Positions 1 to 7,975 of a stretch of 64,000 nt of DNA are shown here, piece by piece. The notes below the pieces were generated by a model. The model was not told where the DNA came from and did no database searches. It worked only from the letters and a program-made list of their open reading frames with translations. Location: positions 52,085 to 116,084 of the forward strand of contig NZ_SGUC01000007.1 of assembly GCF_005435165.1 (NCBI RefSeq), in the 5' to 3' direction. Within the stretch, counting starts at the first letter, position 1. Each line of letters starts with the position of its first letter. Origin of the DNA: Halorubrum sp. GN11_10-6_MGM (GTDB lineage Archaea > Halobacteriota > Halobacteria > Halobacteriales > Haloferacaceae). Position numbers and translations under genes: made by a program.

Positions 1-1
1 G

Positions 2-445
2 GTCGCCTGCGAGGAGACGTTCGGCCCCGTCGTCGCGGTGACGCCGGTCCCGGACGCCGACGCGGCGGTCGCCGCCGCCAACGACTCGCCGTACGGACTC
101 AACGCGAGCGTCTGGACCGCGAACCGCGAGCGCGGCGCGGCGCTCGCCCGCGATATCGACTGCGGGACGGTGAACGTCAACGACGCCTTCCTCGCGACGT
201 GGGGCGCCGTCGACGCGCCGATGGGCGGGTTCGGCGACTCCGGGCTCGGACGCCGGCACGGACGGGAGGGGATTCAGCGGTACACCGAGACGCGGACGGT
301 GGGCGTCTCGCGGGTCGGCCCGCTGACGTTCCCGGAACGGCTCCCGACCGACTGGTTCGTGCGCGGCGCGTTCGCGGCGACGCGGATCGGGCGACGCATC
401 AGGCGCGGCATCGACGCGGCCCGGCGGCGGCTCTCGCGGCGCTGA
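2..445 (+). CDS. Aldehyde dehydrogenase family protein, C-terminal part (5' truncated by window edge)
   Basis: The reading frame is open from base 2, so the gene begins before the window and only about 147 residues are visible. They contain the EETFGPVV segment and the GGFGDSGLGRRHG segment near the C-terminus, both typical of NAD(P)-dependent aldehyde dehydrogenases, which oxidise aldehydes to acids in the cytosol. The catalytic Cys and the cofactor fold lie outside the window, so the substrate cannot be named; succinate-semialdehyde dehydrogenase is one possibility. The last 45 or so residues form an unusually Arg-rich tail for a haloarchaeal protein. The next gene is convergent, with about 95 bases between. 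Confidence 0.9.
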   Translation, partial: VACEETFGPVVAVTPVPDADAAVAAANDSPYGLNASVWTANRERGAALARDIDCGTVNVNDAFLATWGAVDAPMGGFGDSGLGRRHGREGIQRYTETRTVGVSRVGPLTFPERLPTDWFVRGAFAATRIGRRIRRGIDAARRRLSRR

Positions 446-504
446 CGGGAACGGTAGTCCGGATCACGCTCCCGATCCGCACGGCTCGCGGCGGCAACGG
501 ATCA

Positions 505-513
505 GAAAAATCG
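505..513 (-). terminator. Possible T-rich terminator of the flavoprotein gene
   Basis: On the minus strand a T5 run follows the stop codon of the flavoprotein gene by about 30 bases. Archaeal termination often uses short U-runs without a hairpin. This is a weak signal in an otherwise GC-rich stretch. Confidence 0.3.
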
Positions 514-540
514 GCGTTCGTTCGACCGCGCGCGACCGGA

Positions 541-1131
541 TTACTCCGCGTCGTCGATCAGGTCGCCGAACACCGACGCCGCGGTGTCGGGCACGTCGAA
601 GTCGTGGTAGTGCTCGCCCTTCTCGTTCGAGAGGATGTCGAGCGCGGCCGCGGCGCCGTCGCCGGCGGAGATGACCGCCTGCCACTCCTCGGCGCGGGCC
701 ATCGCGCCGGTCGCGTAGGCGCCCTCGACGCTGGTCTCCGTCGAGAGGTCGACGCTGACGGTGTCGTCGTCGTCGAACTCACAGCCGAGCGACTCCGCGA
801 GGTCCCGCTTCGCGCCCGTCGCGAGGACGACGTAGTCGGCGTCGTACTCGTCTTCCTCGGTCGTCACGGTGAAGCCGTCGTCGGTCGACTCGACGCCGGT
901 GACCTCCTCCCCCTGGTGGCGGTCAACGCCGAAGTCGTCGACCTGCTGGCGCGCGGTCGCCAGGAACTCGCTGCCGCCGACGGAGCCTACGCCGAGGTAG
1001 TTGAACAGGTGCGCCTTGTGCATCCACGTGTCGTTCGTGTCGAAGAGGACGGTGTCGAGGCCGTTCTTGCTCGCGAACAGTCCAGCGCTCAGTCCGGCCG
1101 GTCCACCGCCGACGATTGCGACGTCTGTCAT
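541..1131 (-). CDS. Small FAD-dependent pyridine-nucleotide oxidoreductase, thioredoxin-reductase-like
   Basis: A 196-residue protein with an N-terminal dinucleotide-binding motif (GGGPAGLSAG, residues 8-17) and a C-terminal FAD-binding segment ending ATGAMARAEEWQAVISAGDG (about residues 141-160), the pattern of thioredoxin reductase-like flavoproteins. It is much shorter than true thioredoxin reductase (about 310 residues): the NADPH domain is compressed and no redox CxxC pair is visible, so disulfide reduction is unlikely by this route. A TATA-like GCATAAGGG at 1155-1163 sits about 27 bases before the start codon, which suggests a leaderless transcript. A T-run on the coding strand lies just past the stop. 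Physiological role unknown. Confidence 0.82.
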   Translation of the reverse strand: MTDVAIVGGGPAGLSAGLFASKNGLDTVLFDTNDTWMHKAHLFNYLGVGSVGGSEFLATARQQVDDFGVDRHQGEEVTGVESTDDGFTVTTEEDEYDADYVVLATGAKRDLAESLGCEFDDDDTVSVDLSTETSVEGAYATGAMARAEEWQAVISAGDGAAAALDILSNEKGEHYHDFDVPDTAASVFGDLIDDAE

Positions 1132-1222
1132 ACCGCCATATCACGTCGCCCGGGCATAAGGGTTGACGGAAGCGGGGATCGACGGGGGCGGCGCGCCCGA
1201 CGCCGGCCGTGATCCGACGCCG

Positions 1223-2110
1223 CTAGCCGCCGAAGTCGGCGAGCGATCCGGCGTCGTCGCCCCCGGAATCGTCCGATTCGGAGGGGTCGTCCGCGGAGTC
1301 GTCGCCCCCCGAGCCGTCTCCCCCGTCGCCGCTCGGCTCGTTGGGGTCGGACTCACCCCACGGATCGTCGGGGTCGACCGGGTCGACGGCGCGGTCGAGC
1401 TCGTCGGCGTCGTACTCGACGTCCTCGTCGAGCAGCATCGCGAGCCGCTGCCAGCGGGCGCTCTGCTCGTCTTCGCCCTCGGGGCCGACGCGCGCGCCGT
1501 GGGTCTTGAAGAATCGGGTGCCGCGCCCGCGTTTGGACCCCTCGCCGGTGTGGCCGTCGAAGACGGCGTCGAACGTCCCCTCCGGTTCGAGGTCCCCGAC
1601 GGGGAAGTCGTGGGCGGGCTCCTCGCCGCGTTCGCGGGCTTCGGCCCGCAGGTCGGCCACCGCGGAGAAGTAGGCGTCCGCGTTCGACGCCTCGCGGGTC
1701 GAGCGAGCGCGGGCGGCCGCGAGCGCGGCGTGGACCGCACAGAGGCGCCCCTTCCACGCGTCCGGCTCCCAGCGTTCGGTTGCCAGTTCCTCGTAGCGCT
1801 CGATGAGGAGCGCGACCTCGTCGCCCGCGCGGAGGTCCTCGACGACGTAGAGGTTCAGGCGGTCCCAGAGGTTCCACGCGTACCCGGAGCGGGCCAGCTC
1901 CCACGCCGCCCACGCCGCGATCTCCTCGTCGGAGCGCCGGACCGCCTTCTGGAGGAGGCTGGAGACGACGTACCGGCTGTAGCCGCCGTCGGTCTCGTTC
2001 GCCTCCTTCTCCTCGCCGAAGTCGTTCTCGCCCGTCGCGTCCGGCGTCCGATCGGTTTCGAGGCTCCCGTCCGTCCCGAACGTCGCCTGTCTGTCGTCGC
2101 CGTCGGCCAT
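1223..2110 (-). CDS. Conserved hypothetical acidic protein with disordered C-terminus
   Basis: A 295-residue acidic protein that I cannot assign to a named family. The N-terminal 50 residues are polar, the middle (about 50-200) is probably helical and rich in Trp, Ala and Arg (ARSGYAWNLWDRLNLYVVED), and the last 60 residues are Asp/Gly/Ser-rich low complexity. No signal peptide, membrane segment or catalytic motif is visible. The clean codon use and a TTAAGT-type TATA element at about 2133-2141, 27 bases before the ATG, support a real leaderless gene. It is divergent from tRNA-Tyr. Confidence 0.7.
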   Translation of the reverse strand: MADGDDRQATFGTDGSLETDRTPDATGENDFGEEKEANETDGGYSRYVVSSLLQKAVRRSDEEIAAWAAWELARSGYAWNLWDRLNLYVVEDLRAGDEVALLIERYEELATERWEPDAWKGRLCAVHAALAAARARSTREASNADAYFSAVADLRAEARERGEEPAHDFPVGDLEPEGTFDAVFDGHTGEGSKRGRGTRFFKTHGARVGPEGEDEQSARWQRLAMLLDEDVEYDADELDRAVDPVDPDDPWGESDPNEPSGDGGDGSGGDDSADDPSESDDSGGDDAGSLADFGG

Positions 2111-2242
2111 GTCCCCGCTCCCGCCGCGAGCGACTTAACAGCCCCGCGGCGAGGGCGCTCGGTGCGCGGCGCGAGCGGGAGGCTTCGAGTCGGTCGATCC
2201 GCGGCGCGGTACGGCGGATCACACCTGCTCTGAAAGGGAACC

Positions 2243-2250
2243 CTTAAGTC
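2243..2250 (+). promoter_or_regulatory. TATA-like box of tRNA-Tyr
   Basis: CTTAAGTC lies about 29 bases before the 5' end of the tRNA-Tyr gene. This is the spacing and TTAAGT sequence seen at other haloarchaeal stable RNA promoters, including the rRNA promoters at the end of this window. Confidence 0.55.
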
Positions 2251-2275
2251 GAATCCGGCGGCTATGTTTCGGTAA

Positions 2276-2349
2276 CCGCCCTTAGCTCAGCCTGGTAGAG
2301 CAGTCGACTGTAGATCGACTTGTCCCCCGTTCAATTCGGGGAGGGCGGA
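2276..2349 (+). tRNA. tRNA-Tyr (anticodon GUA)
   Basis: A full cloverleaf is readable. The acceptor stem CCGCCCU (2276-2282) pairs with AGGGCGG (2342-2348) and is followed by discriminator A. The anticodon stem GUCGA/UCGAC encloses loop CUGUAGA with anticodon GUA. The T-arm has stem CCCCG/CGGGG around UUCAAUU. There is no intron, and CCA is not encoded. The last 21 bases of the gene plus two more are repeated 147 bases downstream. Confidence 0.95.
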
Positions 2350-2351
2350 CT
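2329..2351 (+). repeat. tRNA-Tyr 3' tail, first copy of a 23-bp direct repeat
   Basis: The 23 bases covering the T-loop, the 3' T-stem, the 3' acceptor strand and two flanking bases recur exactly at 2476-2498. tRNA 3' ends are the usual attachment sites of archaeal integrases, so this may be an attL/attR-type pair. Confidence 0.8.
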
Positions 2352-2356
2352 AAACC

Positions 2357-2390
2357 TCAACACTCGCGAGCGACAGCGAGCGAGTGTTGA
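2357..2390. repeat. Inverted repeat (hairpin) downstream of tRNA-Tyr
   Basis: An 11-bp perfect inverted repeat (TCAACACTCGC at 2357-2367, complement at 2380-2390) with a 12-base loop, only 7 bases after the tRNA. It could act in tRNA transcript termination or processing, or be part of the element between the two tRNA-tail copies. Confidence 0.7.
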
Positions 2391-2475
2391 CCGTGCGGGA
2401 CGACCGACCCGAATTGGGCAGACGAGTCGCAGCCCGCGCAGTGAGCGAAGCGAACGAGCAGGACCGTCTCGGCGA

Positions 2476-2498
2476 GTTCAATTCGGGGAGGGCGGACT
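2476..2498 (+). repeat. Displaced second copy of the tRNA-Tyr 3' tail
   Basis: An exact 23-bp copy of 2329-2351, with no tRNA body in front of it. The stretch between the copies (2352-2475) has no gene. It holds the hairpin, a 9-base inverted piece of the tail (CCCGAATTG, 2408-2416) and a short GAGCGAAGCGA-type palindromic motif. Confidence 0.8.
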
Positions 2499-2599
2499 CC
2501 TTGTCGGTCGGTTCGTAACGGACGCAGAGCCGAACGCTCGGCAGCGGGACCCTCGTTCGACACCCTCAACTTTTCACAGCTTCCGGCGACACGACGAGT

Positions 2600-3310
2600 A
2601 TGTGTGTTCGCCGGGCGGTCGTCGCGGTCGTTCTCGTCGCGCTAGCGGGCTGTGCCGGCGCCCCTACCGCCGACCTCGGCTCTCCCCCGTCCGACCCCGA
2701 CGGCGTCGATCCGAACGACCCGGGCGACACGGCGTGGACCGGCACGGTCGTCAGGGTCGTCGACGGCGACACGATGGAGGTGGAGTTCCCGAACGGGGAG
2801 GTCGACACCGTCAGGCTCCTCGGCGTCGACACGCCCGAGACGAGCGCCGAGTCGACGAGCCCCGACGAGTTCGAGGGGGTCCCGAACACCGACGCCGGCC
2901 GGGCGCACCTCCGGGCGTGGGGCGCCGAGGCCTCGGCGTTCGCGGAGTCGGAGCTCGCCGGCGAGGAGGTGACGGTCGTGACCGGCGGCGACCGCCGAGG
3001 GGGGTACGGCCGCCTGCTCGCGGTGCTGTACGTCGACGGCGAGGAGTTCAACGAGCGGCTGCTGACGGAGGGGTACGCCCGCCTGTACGACACCGAGTTC
3101 GCCCTGCGCGACGCGTACGCGGCGGCCGAGTCCGAGGCGCGCGCGGGCGAGGTCGGGCTCTGGGCGTTCGATGAGTCGGACTCCTCGACCGAGGCGAGCG
3201 AGGTCGACGACGCCGACCTCCCGCCGCTCCCTGACGACGGCGACGGCGAGGCCCGCGAGTCGGTCCCCGCATTCGGGATCGGAGCGGCCGCGATCCCTGT
3301 GTCGGCGTAA
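2600..3310 (+). CDS. Thermonuclease-like (SNase family) secreted lipoprotein
   Basis: A 236-residue protein. It has a short positively charged N-terminus, a hydrophobic stretch and a lipobox LAGC with lipid-anchor Cys18, so it is probably tethered to the outside of the membrane. The mature part is a staphylococcal-nuclease fold: VVDGDTMEVE (about residues 55-64), VRLLGVDTPET, then FAESELAGEEV and RRGGYGRLLAVLYVDG, with conserved Asp, Glu and Arg positions of the active site. The family cleaves DNA and RNA with calcium. The C-terminal 50 residues are a low-complexity acidic tail. It is flanked by the tRNA-Tyr tail copy upstream and a hypothetical gene downstream. Confidence 0.88.
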   Translation: MCVRRAVVAVVLVALAGCAGAPTADLGSPPSDPDGVDPNDPGDTAWTGTVVRVVDGDTMEVEFPNGEVDTVRLLGVDTPETSAESTSPDEFEGVPNTDAGRAHLRAWGAEASAFAESELAGEEVTVVTGGDRRGGYGRLLAVLYVDGEEFNERLLTEGYARLYDTEFALRDAYAAAESEARAGEVGLWAFDESDSSTEASEVDDADLPPLPDDGDGEARESVPAFGIGAAAIPVSA

Positions 3311-3343
3311 CACACTTAAGAGCGCGCTCGGTACGGGTACCCA

Positions 3344-4102
3344 GTGGCATCCCGACAGGGCGGGTCGGGGGACGCGGAGCCCCTCGGACCCGGATCGACG
3401 GAGCGTCGGACCGCTTCCACGACCGCCGCCGCGAGCGGGACGGCAGACGCGCGGCCCCGGTCCCCGCCGGAGTCGCCGGCGCGCCGCCGCGCTCGGGCCG
3501 GGCGACCCGAGCAGACCGACCGAAACGGCGAGTATCGGTCGGTCGACCCGACACACGGCGGGGAGACCGCCGCCCGATCGCCGGAGGACCCGCCGGTTCG
3601 CGACCCCTCCCGCTACGCGCTCACCGACCACTTCCGCGAGCGGCTCGAACAGCCGGGTCGGTACGTCTCGACGCGGACCGTGAGCGACGCGATCCGGGAG
3701 GGACAGCTCCGGTGGAACCGAACCGACGGCTGGCGGTTCGCCCTCGTCGAGGGCGGCGTCCGCTTCGTCGTGGTCGTGAGCGACACGGAGACCAACTCCC
3801 CCGTGGTCGTCACGGGCTGGACCGAAGTCGCGGACCGCGAGGCGGCGCTCGCGGCCGCGCGCTGGGACGGCGTCGACGTCGACACCATCGCGGTGCGGGC
3901 CGCGCTGAGCGAGTCCGCAGAGACGCCGATTCCGGACCGGATCCGGCCGCGGACCGTCACCCGGCCGTTCGAGGTGGGCGAGCACCGCCTCGAAACCGAA
4001 CCGGGCGAGCCGTTCGTGCGCTGTACCGAGTGCGGCTGTCGGTTCCGCTCGAAGGAGGCGATCACCTCGCGGCGGTGCCGAAAACGGTCGCCGGGTCGAT
4101 AG
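3344..4102 (+). CDS. Hypothetical protein with C-terminal zinc-ribbon-like Cys cluster
   Basis: A 252-residue frame starting at GTG; there is no internal Met, so the start is uncertain and the true protein may be shorter. The first 85 residues are Arg/Pro/Ser-rich and look disordered. A folded part follows (about 90-210) with WRFALVEGGVRFVVVVSD and the phrase ITSRR near the end. CTECGC at about residues 226-231 plus a later Cys suggests a metal site. I do not recognise the family. The gap after it (4103-4284) holds a TATA-like TTTATAC and one copy of a dispersed repeat. Confidence 0.55.
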   Translation: MASRQGGSGDAEPLGPGSTERRTASTTAAASGTADARPRSPPESPARRRARAGRPEQTDRNGEYRSVDPTHGGETAARSPEDPPVRDPSRYALTDHFRERLEQPGRYVSTRTVSDAIREGQLRWNRTDGWRFALVEGGVRFVVVVSDTETNSPVVVTGWTEVADREAALAAARWDGVDVDTIAVRAALSESAETPIPDRIRPRTVTRPFEVGEHRLETEPGEPFVRCTECGCRFRSKEAITSRRCRKRSPGR

Positions 4103-4163
4103 CTCGCAACTCCGTTTATACGCGATAGCCGAGCGGCGGCGTTGATAGTCCGTAGCCACGGCA

Positions 4164-4231
4164 TGCGGTGGCGCGTGCCTGCGAGCGGTCGCCACCGGCG
4201 GCCGCGAGTCATCACGCGCGAGGGAGTTGCG
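4164..4231 (+). repeat. Dispersed GC-rich intergenic repeat, copy A
   Basis: About 68 bases beginning TGCGGTGGCGCG and ending CGCGCGAGGGAGTTGCG. A closely similar stretch occurs at 43909-43978. The first 27 bases differ at one position and the last 17 are nearly identical; the middle differs. Both copies sit in non-coding DNA 40-50 bases or less after a TATA-like TTTATA or TTATAAATA sequence. Confidence 0.65.
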
Positions 4232-4284
4232 GTCGCCGGAGCAACGCGGACGCGACGTCGACTCCGCTGACCTCCCGACGAGCG

Positions 4285-4428
4285 TTATAATCCGATGAAG
4301 TCGTCGAGTTCGACGTCGGTAACGCGGCCGCCGCAGGCCGCGCACTCTTCCACGCGCTCCGGGGCTGCCCCGCCTTCCATGTGGAGGTTACCGCACTCGG
4401 TACACACCTCGAATTCAGCGTCGAGCAT
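4285..4428 (-). CDS. Small 47-residue zinc-ribbon protein
   Basis: The inner ATG at 4428 gives a 47-residue acidic protein with two CxxC knuckles (CTECGN near residue 9 and CAACGG near 30), a complete four-Cys zinc ribbon. Longer readings upstream lack the acidic haloarchaeal bias and overlap the helicase start. A TATA-like CATATAC on the minus strand about 25 bases before this ATG supports it. Such micro zinc-finger proteins are common in haloarchaea and mostly of unknown function. Divergently transcribed from the helicase gene. Confidence 0.75.
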   Translation of the reverse strand: MLDAEFEVCTECGNLHMEGGAAPERVEECAACGGRVTDVELDDFIGL

Positions 4429-4558
4429 GGGGACGGACGTTTTCCGGATCCGCCGTATATGTTTTGTGCCGGCGACGGACGACTCCGGGCGAGACCGACC
4501 GTGGAGCCGGTCGCCCGATGACGCTATCCATTTCCGCGTCGCGGCCGAAGCGACGGTG

Positions 4559-7500
4559 ATGACCGAGGACACCGGCGACGACGCCGCCGGAACCGATCAC
4601 GACGACGGTCTCTCTCTGGACCGCTTCCACGAGGCGCTCGAAGCCGAGGAGCGGCCGGTCGCGACCGCGAGCGAGGTCGCCCGCCGACTCGGGACCACGC
4701 AGGCCGCGGCCCGCGACGCGCTCGCCGCGCTCGTCGACCGCGGCGACGTGGACCGGCTCGACGTCGAGGCCGACCCCGTCGTCTTCTATCCGCGCGACTG
4801 GGGCGCGTTGGCGAGCCGCGAGCGAGTCGTCGTGTTCCCGGAGCGCCGCGAGATCGTCGTCGACCGCCCGACCCAGTACACGCGGGCGCGGCTCTCGCAG
4901 CTCGCGCACCTCGTCGACACTACCGGCACCGAACCCGGCACGCGCGGCTATCTCTATCGCGTCAGACAGGAGGACGTGTGGGCCGCGCCGTTCGACGACG
5001 CCGACGCGCTCGTCGACGCGCTGCGCTCCGTCCTCCCGCGCCGGTTCGAACACCTCGAGGACTGGGTCCGCGACCAGTGGCGTCGCGCGCACCGCTTCCG
5101 ACTGTACACCCACGACGACGACTACGTCGTCCTCGAAGCCGCCTCGGAGAGCCTGATGGGTAACGTCGCCGACCAGCACCTCGACGACGACCACCTCCGC
5201 GCGCCGATCTCCGACACCGAGGCGTGGGTGAACGAGGGCGCCGTCGCCGAGATCAAGCGCGCGCTCTACGACGCCGGCTACCCGGTCGAGGACGAACGCG
5301 ACCTCGAAACCGGCGAGCCCGTCGACGTCGAGCTCACGACCGACCTCCGCGACTACCAGGAGACGTGGGTCGATGAGTTCCTCGACCGCAAGGCGGGGGT
5401 GTACGTCGGGCCGCCCGGCTCCGGGAAGACCGTCGCCGCGATCGCGACGATCGCCGCCGTGGGCGGCGAGACGCTGATCTTGGTCCCCTCCCGCGAGCTG
5501 GCCGACCAGTGGCGCGAGGAGCTGCTCGACCACTCCACGGTCGACCCCGCGGACGTCGGGCTCTACCACGGCGGCACGAAGGAGATCCGTCCGGTGACGA
5601 TCGCCACCTACCAGATCGCGGGGATGGATCGCCACCGGAGTCTCTTCGACTCCCGGAAGTGGGGGCTGATCTGCTTCGACGAGTGTCTGACAGGCAACAC
5701 TATTGTCGAAACACCCTCTGGACGAACGACGTTCGATGAGATTGATACAGAATATGAGTTAGAGGAGGGGTGGACGACAGATGTCGATCTCTCCGTCCGC
5801 ACCTTCGATCGAGAGCGGGGCGTATACCGATTCACTCCGGTCACGGGAATTTATAAGTCGACGGCACCGGTCGAACAGATCGAAACACGTCAAGGATATC
5901 CGATAACGGCGACCGAGGGACACACTCACTTCGTTTTTGATCCCGATACGGGGCGTATTTCGGAACAAAAAGGTGTCTCGGAGGGTGAATTCGTCGTTAG
6001 ACCGCAAACGGAGTCGGGAGGTTATACCGATACGGACGCGTCCAACACCGCATCTGCTGAACTGCTCGGCTGGTTCCTCGGAGACGGGCACCGAGATCGC
6101 CACGGCCACGTGAAGTTCTCGTTCGCACGGAACAAACGGGAGCAGATAGATATTCTTGAAAACCTGTGTAACCGGACCGAGATCGACTACACGGTCTTTG
6201 AGAACAGCAGGGGCGATCTCACGTTATGGTCGAAACGCTTTGCGGACCGACTCCCCTGGGATCTCCTGTCCGGGAGTAAGGCACGGAGAGTGACTGTCCC
6301 TCCAGCAGCATACGGATGGCATCCGAATCGAACCGGTGCGTTGTTGAGGGGGTTGTTTGACGCCGAGGGATCCGTTGATGAGAAAGGACGGATACAGTTT
6401 AACACAGTCTCAGAGCGCCTCGCAAAAGACGTCATCCTGCTTCTACAGCATCTCGGCATTCCGTCAAGTCATCTTCAGATAGACAGAGAGGACTCCCACA
6501 GCGATCAGCACCGCGTACTGGTGGCATCCCGATACGGTGTGTTGTTCGCTGAGAAAGTCGGATTCAGGCTACAACACAAATCGGAGCGAATCTCTCTCGG
6601 CGAGACTCCTACGACGGGAGTTCCTGTTGGAACATACCTAGAACAAATCAAAGACGACGTGGAACTCTCGAACGAACAGATCGCGGACATGATCGGTGTC
6701 GCTCGACAGACGATCGGAGATGTCATTCGTGGAGACAACCGTCTGGGCCAACGACACCTGAGTTCTCTCGCCCAGGGGCTTCGAAGGTACGCACAGACGG
6801 ATCCGATCTCAGTTGATGCGATGCGAGAGGATAATGGAGTCACGTACGCAGAGATCGGCGACGAACTAAATGTCTCGACCAGTCATGCGTATACCTTGGT
6901 CTCCCGAGCGGATGAAAGAACGGAGAAAGTGATCGACGAACGCGAACAACGCTGTCGTATGAAGGCAGCACAGCACGCAGATCGGTTAGCGAGGCTCGAA
7001 GATTTACAGATTGCCGAGGTCACCTCGATTACTCAAAAAGGTGTTGAGACGGTTTATGACTTCGAGACGCGAGATCATACGTTCGTTGCGGATGGTTATC
7101 TAACGCATAACTGTCATCACATCACCGCCCCCGTCTTTTCCCGGACGGCCGAGCTCCAGAGCAAACACCGCCTCGGCCTCTCGGCGACGCCGGTCAGCGA
7201 GACCGGCAGCGAGGAGGAGATCTACACCCTCATCGGCCAACCCATCGGCGCCGACTGGGACGCGCTCTTCGAGGCCGGCTTCGTCCAAGAGCCCGAGGTC
7301 GAGATCCGGTACGTCCCGTGGCGCGACGAGCTGGCGCAAAGCGAGTACGCCGCCGCGGACGGTCGGGAGCGTCGGCGCGCCGCGGCCGAGAACCCGGCGA
7401 AGGTCGAGGAGATACGCTATCTGCTCGCGGCCCATCGCGACAAGAAGGCGCTCGTCTTCGTCGAGTACCTCGACCACGGGCGAGCGATCGCCGACGCGCT

Positions 7501-7876
7501 CGACGCCCCGTTCATCAGCGGCGAGACGCCGCACCGCGAGCGCGCCGAACTGTTCCGTCGGTTCCGTGCTGACGACGACGACGCCGAGGACGCCGACCGG
7601 GCCCGCGACGACGCCCTCGACGTCCTCGTCGTCTCGCGGGTCGGCGACGAGGGGATCGACCTCCCGAACGCCGAGCTCGCGGTCGTCGCGAGCGGCCTCG
7701 GCGGGTCCCGCCGGCAGGGCTCCCAGCGCGCGGGGCGGACGATGCGCCCCTCCGGCTCCGCGCTCGTCTACGTCCTCGCGACCCGCGGGTCGAGCGAGGA
7801 GGAGTTCGCGCAGCGACAGATGCGTCACCTCGGTCGGAAGGGCGTCCGCGTCCGGGAGACGAACGTCGCGGAGTGA
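4559..7876 (+). CDS. XPB/Rad25-like superfamily 2 DNA helicase interrupted by an intein
   Basis: The ATG at 4559 gives 1105 residues, of which 629 remain after intein removal. The host protein begins with a winged-helix segment (about 15-75: VATASEVARRLGTTQAAARDAL). After a middle region come Walker A GPPGSGKT (284-291), LVPSRELADQW (motif Ia), and a motif II that reads DE-C-H-H once spliced. Then SATPVSETGSEEEIYTLIG (motif III), a LVFVEYLDHG segment and the C-terminal helicase motifs with GDEGIDLPNAE and QRAGRTMR. The pattern matches archaeal XPB/Rad25-type helicases, linked to DNA repair and promoter opening. Splicing is needed for activity because the intein splits motif II. No mutation is visible in intein or extein. 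Confidence 0.88.
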   Translation: MTEDTGDDAAGTDHDDGLSLDRFHEALEAEERPVATASEVARRLGTTQAAARDALAALVDRGDVDRLDVEADPVVFYPRDWGALASRERVVVFPERREIVVDRPTQYTRARLSQLAHLVDTTGTEPGTRGYLYRVRQEDVWAAPFDDADALVDALRSVLPRRFEHLEDWVRDQWRRAHRFRLYTHDDDYVVLEAASESLMGNVADQHLDDDHLRAPISDTEAWVNEGAVAEIKRALYDAGYPVEDERDLETGEPVDVELTTDLRDYQETWVDEFLDRKAGVYVGPPGSGKTVAAIATIAAVGGETLILVPSRELADQWREELLDHSTVDPADVGLYHGGTKEIRPVTIATYQIAGMDRHRSLFDSRKWGLICFDECLTGNTIVETPSGRTTFDEIDTEYELEEGWTTDVDLSVRTFDRERGVYRFTPVTGIYKSTAPVEQIETRQGYPITATEGHTHFVFDPDTGRISEQKGVSEGEFVVRPQTESGGYTDTDASNTASAELLGWFLGDGHRDRHGHVKFSFARNKREQIDILENLCNRTEIDYTVFENSRGDLTLWSKRFADRLPWDLLSGSKARRVTVPPAAYGWHPNRTGALLRGLFDAEGSVDEKGRIQFNTVSERLAKDVILLLQHLGIPSSHLQIDREDSHSDQHRVLVASRYGVLFAEKVGFRLQHKSERISLGETPTTGVPVGTYLEQIKDDVELSNEQIADMIGVARQTIGDVIRGDNRLGQRHLSSLAQGLRRYAQTDPISVDAMREDNGVTYAEIGDELNVSTSHAYTLVSRADERTEKVIDEREQRCRMKAAQHADRLARLEDLQIAEVTSITQKGVETVYDFETRDHTFVADGYLTHNCHHITAPVFSRTAELQSKHRLGLSATPVSETGSEEEIYTLIGQPIGADWDALFEAGFVQEPEVEIRYVPWRDELAQSEYAAADGRERRRAAAENPAKVEEIRYLLAAHRDKKALVFVEYLDHGRAIADALDAPFISGETPHRERAELFRRFRADDDDAEDADRARDDALDVLVVSRVGDEGIDLPNAELAVVASGLGGSRRQGSQRAGRTMRPSGSALVYVLATRGSSEEEFAQRQMRHLGRKGVRVRETNVAE
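5684..7111 (+). mobile_element. Intein with LAGLIDADG-type homing endonuclease and internal HTH segments
   Basis: 476 residues (376-851 of the precursor). It starts at Cys (CLTGNTIVETPSG, block A) and has block B TEGHTHFVF. Two endonuclease motifs, LLGWFLGDGH and LLRGLFDAEGSV, each hold the acidic residue needed for cutting. It ends with blocks F and G, VYDFETRDHTFVADGYLTHN, before Cys+1 of the C-extein. Between the endonuclease and block F lie two helix-turn-helix-like segments (LSNEQIADMIGVARQTIGDVI and VTYAEIGDELNVSTSHAYTL). Base composition drops visibly from the GC-rich host gene to near-balanced, and the codon use has many A- and T-ending codons: a mark of lateral arrival. Confidence 0.95.
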
Positions 7877-7975
7877 CCGACCGAGGCGGGATCCGACCGC
7901 GGGACTGCGCGGGTTCACTCCGGGATCGTTCGGTCGCGTCGAAGCCTTCAACACCCGCCTCGACGACGTCGCGGT

